64,000 nt of DNA from Leisingera sp. ANG59 (GTDB lineage Bacteria > Pseudomonadota > Alphaproteobacteria > Rhodobacterales > Rhodobacteraceae): the NCBI RefSeq assembly GCF_013317235.1, contig NZ_WLCM01000005.1, positions 87,213 through 151,212 of the forward strand. The letters are read 5' to 3'. Under the pieces are notes generated by a model, which ran no database searches, was not told the origin of the DNA, and was given only the letters and a program-made list of their open reading frames with translations. Positions within the stretch are counted from its first letter, which is position 1. Every line of letters begins with the position of its first letter. Made by a program: the position numbers and the translations under genes. Below are positions 61,658 to 64,000 of the stretch, one piece after another.

Positions 61658-62518
61658 ATGACACGTTCACCGAGCATAAACAGCTACAACCTGTTCGGCG
61701 AAACCGCTGAACTGGCTGATGTGCTGCACATAGAGACGATCCGTGCGCGTTCGGAGCTGCATGACTGGGAGTTGCGGCCGCACAGGCATGCCAGGCTTCA
61801 TCAGCTTCTGATCCTGACCAGCGGCGGCGGGGCGGCGGAAATTGACGGTATCAGCCATTCCCTTCACCCGCCCTGCCTGATCAATGTGCCGCGCGGCGTG
61901 GTGCATGGGTTCCGGTTTGGCGCGGGCACCAGCGGCTGGGTGATTACCCTGGCCTCCGACCTGCTGGACCAGAACCTGACGGCGGGCGAAGGGGTCCGGG
62001 CCGTTCTGGACCTGCCCGCCGTTCTAGCGCTGCCGGAGGGGCTTCAGGATCTGGCAGAGCAGCTTTTCAACGAGTATGGCCACCGCGACTTCGGCCGGGC
62101 GCAGATGCTGCGCGGGCTGGCGCTTTCGCTCACCGCGGCGGCTGCACGCGCCATCGCCGCCGGTCAGGACGCCGCCTCGCATTCCGCTGCCAGCCCGCTG
62201 TTTGCCCGCTTCGAGGCGCTGGTGGAGCGGGATTTCCGCCTGCGCCGCCCGCTGGCGGAATATGCGGCGGAGCTGGCTGTTTCACCAACACACCTGAACC
62301 GCATTGCCCGGCAGGCCACCGGACAGCCGGCCTCCGCCCTGGTCAATGACCGGGTGCTGCGGGAGGCGCGGCGGCTGCTGATTTACACCAATCTGACGGC
62401 TGCCCAGATCGCTTATGAACTGGGGTTCAACGAACCCGCGCATTTCAGCCGGGTCTTTGCCAAGGGCACCGGAATGCCGCCACGGAAATTCCGGCAGCGG
62501 CTTGCCGGAAGCGCTTAA
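61658..62518 (+). CDS. AraC-family regulator, probable pobA activator
   Basis: A 286-residue regulator with an N-terminal cupin-type effector domain (residues about 25-110, RPHRHARLHQLLILTSGG) and a C-terminal AraC double helix-turn-helix (about 190-280, LAVSPTHLNRIARQATGQ and IAYELGFNEPAHFSRVFAK). The divergent pobA suggests it is PobR, which senses 4-hydroxybenzoate. The start is uncertain: ATG 61622 would add 12 residues; neither has a strong ribosome-binding site. It is followed 44 bases later by an AMACR-like gene. Confidence 0.88.
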   Translation: MTRSPSINSYNLFGETAELADVLHIETIRARSELHDWELRPHRHARLHQLLILTSGGGAAEIDGISHSLHPPCLINVPRGVVHGFRFGAGTSGWVITLASDLLDQNLTAGEGVRAVLDLPAVLALPEGLQDLAEQLFNEYGHRDFGRAQMLRGLALSLTAAAARAIAAGQDAASHSAASPLFARFEALVERDFRLRRPLAEYAAELAVSPTHLNRIARQATGQPASALVNDRVLREARRLLIYTNLTAAQIAYELGFNEPAHFSRVFAKGTGMPPRKFRQRLAGSA

Positions 62519-62562
62519 GCCGCCGCAGACTGGCCGTGCCGGAGAGCAAAAGGAGAGGCCAA

Positions 62563-63645
62563 ATGCTGCAAGGGGTTCGCATTCTGGAAGTCGAAGGCCT
62601 GGGCCCCGGCCCCTTTGCCGCGATGACGCTGGCCGACCTCGGGGCGGAGGTGATCTGCGTGCACCGCCGGTACACCGGGCGTACACCGGGGATGCCGGAA
62701 AACTCTCTGTTGGACCGGGGCAAACGGTCGATCACGCTCGACCTGAAGAACCCGGGCGATGCCGGAACCTTCCTGAAACTTGCCGAAACCGCACATGGGC
62801 TGATCGAAGGTTTCCGCCCGGGTGTGATGGAGCGGCTAGGGCTGGGGCCCGAGCAGTGCCACGCAGTGAACCCAGGCCTGGTCTATGGCCGGATGACCGG
62901 CTGGGGCCAGGATAGCCCGCTGGCCCATGCTGCGGGGCATGACCTCAATTACATATCGTTGTCGGGGGCGTTGTGGTACGCCTCGAACGCCGGTGATGCA
63001 CCGCTGACACCAGCCACGCTGGTGGGCGATATCGGCGGCGGGGCGATGTATCTGGTGGCCGGGATACTGGCAGGCATCCTAAAGGCCAGGACCACCGGAC
63101 AGGGCTGCGTGGTGGATGCCGCGATCTATGACGGCTCGGCCCATATGATGAACCTCCTGATGAGCATCCGCCAGGCCGGAAACTTTGGCGTCACACGTGG
63201 AGCAAACCTGCTCGACGGGCCGCATTGGTGCCGCACCTATGCCTGCGCCGATGGCGGCTATGTCTCGGTGCAATGCCTGGAGCCGAAGTTCTATGCGCTG
63301 TTTCTGGAGAAGCTGGGGCTGGCGGAAGATCCTGAATTTCAGCAGCAGTTCGACAAAACCAAGTGGCCTGCCCTGACCGGCCGCCTTGCCGGGATCTTTG
63401 CCAGCCAGCCGCGCAGCCACTGGGCGGAGCTGTTTGAAGGATCGGATGCCTGCGTTGCCCCGGTTCTGAACCCGGAGGAAGCATTGGCGCATCCGATGAA
63501 CGCGCGCGGTGCCTGGTTGGAGGAGGACGGCGTGCTGCAAGCCGCCCCTGCCCCCCGGTTTTCCGGCCAGCCGGATTGGACGCCGCCGGAAATCCCCCGG
63601 CGCGGCCAGCACACGGAGGAAATCCTGGCGGAACTGGCCCGGTAG
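62563..63645 (+). CDS. CaiB/BaiF CoA-transferase family, alpha-methylacyl-CoA racemase-like
   Basis: A 360-residue protein of the family III CoA-transferase/racemase fold. The N-terminus MLQGVRILEVEGLGPGPFAA, NPGLVYGRMTGWGQDSPLAHAAGHDLNYISLSG near residue 110 with the general-base His and Asp, and DIGGGAMYLVAGILAG are typical of AMACR (parts shown). AMACR epimerises 2-methylacyl-CoA thioesters and would help beta-oxidation of branched substrates. GGAGAGG lies upstream of the ATG at 62563; a longer frame from 62536 was not chosen. Confidence 0.92.
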   Translation: MLQGVRILEVEGLGPGPFAAMTLADLGAEVICVHRRYTGRTPGMPENSLLDRGKRSITLDLKNPGDAGTFLKLAETAHGLIEGFRPGVMERLGLGPEQCHAVNPGLVYGRMTGWGQDSPLAHAAGHDLNYISLSGALWYASNAGDAPLTPATLVGDIGGGAMYLVAGILAGILKARTTGQGCVVDAAIYDGSAHMMNLLMSIRQAGNFGVTRGANLLDGPHWCRTYACADGGYVSVQCLEPKFYALFLEKLGLAEDPEFQQQFDKTKWPALTGRLAGIFASQPRSHWAELFEGSDACVAPVLNPEEALAHPMNARGAWLEEDGVLQAAPAPRFSGQPDWTPPEIPRRGQHTEEILAELAR

Positions 63646-63647
63646 GG

Positions 63648-63815
63648 TCAGTCTTCTTTCTTAGCCTTTTCAGCCGCGGCTTTCATACGCTTGAGCAGTT
63701 CAGTCTTGTCCGACTGCTTGCCAAAAGGGTTCTTCTTGGTGCCCTTGGCATTATGTTCCGAATGACGGGGCTTATTGCTGCCCATGCGGGCACCGCCCAT
63801 TCTGCTGTAGTCCAT
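63648..63815 (-). CDS. Small basic protein of unknown function (55 aa)
   Basis: The 55-residue product starts MDYSRMGGARMGSNKPRHSE and is rich in Lys, Arg, Gly and Ser, with an alanine/lysine helix at the C-terminus (ELLKRMKAAAEKAKKED). No known motif. An AGAGG site lies about 7 bases before the ATG. It lies downstream of hemE on the same strand, past a terminator. It may bind nucleic acid by charge alone. Confidence 0.72.
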   Translation of the reverse strand: MDYSRMGGARMGSNKPRHSEHNAKGTKKNPFGKQSDKTELLKRMKAAAEKAKKED

Positions 63816-63838
63816 CGTGAGACCTCTGGATGTATCCG

Positions 63839-63866
63839 AAGATGCGGCTATTGCCGCATCTTATTT
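63839..63866 (-). terminator. Terminator of hemE
   Basis: AAGATGCGGC-TATT-GCCGCATCTT is a perfect 10-bp stem with a 4-base loop, 16 bases past the hemE stop on the minus strand. T-rich flanks on both strands (ATTT/TTCG) allow bidirectional use. Confidence 0.7.
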
Positions 63867-63878
63867 GATAACACAAGA

Positions 63879-64000
63879 TCAGCCGTTGCGGACCGTGTCG
63901 ATCATCAGCTGCACATTGTCCGGGTTGGCATCCGGGGTGATGCCGTGGCCGAGGTTGAAGATATGCGGGCCGTTCCTGAATGCCTCGACGATGCGGCGGG
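63879..64000 (-). CDS. hemE: Uroporphyrinogen decarboxylase, 3' end (partial)
   Basis: The C-terminal 39 or so codons run off the right edge. The sequence ends [27 protein letters not shown]..., ending in VRNG (parts shown). [11 protein letters not shown] is the hallmark of HemE, which decarboxylates uroporphyrinogen III in haem and bacteriochlorophyll synthesis. The N-terminal part is outside the window. Confidence 0.93.
   Translation of the reverse strand, partial: RRIVEAFRNGPHIFNLGHGITPDANPDNVQLMIDTVRNG

Overview
The window is GC-rich chromosomal DNA. It most likely comes from a marine alphaproteobacterium of the Roseobacter group (Rhodobacteraceae; a Leisingera- or Phaeobacter-like genome is my best guess). 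The reasons are the high third-position GC, the many ATGA/GTGA gene overlaps, an aa3-type oxidase subunit IV gene, a DmdC-like acyl-CoA dehydrogenase, an ETF-ubiquinone oxidoreductase, and typical Rhodobacteraceae gene neighbourhoods such as DUF2007-trmN6 opposite a polyprenyl diphosphate synthase gene. No rRNA, tRNA, CRISPR array, insertion sequence or prophage was seen. Almost all of it looks like core chromosome; the one stretch that looks accessory is 51.1-51.7 kb.

Layout. 0-5 kb: a sterol-desaturase-family hydroxylase, a partly degenerate EAL protein and the PHB precursor genes phaA and phaB, with a PhaR-like palindrome in front. 5-10 kb: a LysR regulator with an EamA exporter, a YdcH-family protein, trmN6, DUF2007 and polyprenyl diphosphate synthase. 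10-17 kb: ispE, a secreted TPR protein, ETF-QO, a soxR/VOC divergent pair, greA and an unknown membrane protein. 17-21.5 kb: a molybdenum-cofactor operon (fdhD, mobA, mobB, an unknown RNase-H-fold-like gene, moeA). 21.5-29 kb: azlCD, a lipoprotein, cytochrome oxidase subunit IV, DUF6173, a metallo-beta-lactamase-fold hydrolase overlapping an acyl-CoA dehydrogenase, a Sua5-type tRNA modification enzyme, YqgE/AlgH, a DsbD-like periplasmic protein and a Nudix hydrolase. 30-37.5 kb: an RND pump with its adaptor, moaB, LysE, a phosphoesterase and a family-4-like uracil-DNA glycosylase. 37.6-41.6 kb: pyrB, two unknown membrane proteins, a dihydroorotase-like protein that lacks catalytic ligands, plsY and a small unknown protein. 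41.6-51 kb: small secreted proteins, gshA, rsmE opposite ubiA, a BON/OmpA protein, moaE-moaD-pgsA. 51-56.7 kb: a frameshifted gene of unknown function, uvrC, a FolM-like pteridine reductase, a Ca/Na antiporter, a zinc-ribbon mini-protein and sppA. 57-64 kb: an ABC-2 transporter, CoxG, a NAD(P)-binding protein behind a tandem palindromic operator, pobA opposite an AraC regulator, an AMACR-like CoA-transferase-family enzyme, a small basic protein and the 3' end of hemE.

Connections. Ubiquinone supply and use recur: polyprenyl diphosphate synthase, ubiA, ETF-QO and the acyl-CoA dehydrogenase that would feed it. Molybdenum cofactor genes sit in three separate places (17-21 kb, 35 kb, 49.6-50.3 kb). 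pyrB sits with a dihydroorotase homologue that probably serves a structural role.

The most interesting structure outside genes is a family of about 70-120 bp two-hairpin elements at six places (about 9.8, 17.2, 27.9, 49.5, 56.9 and 60.3 kb). Each lies just past the stop codon of a minus-strand gene. All share a GGCCCAA-type linker (only its complement, TTGGGCC, in the compound 60.3-kb copy), while the hairpin stems differ in sequence yet still pair. All functions here are inferred from sequence reading alone; no database search was run.
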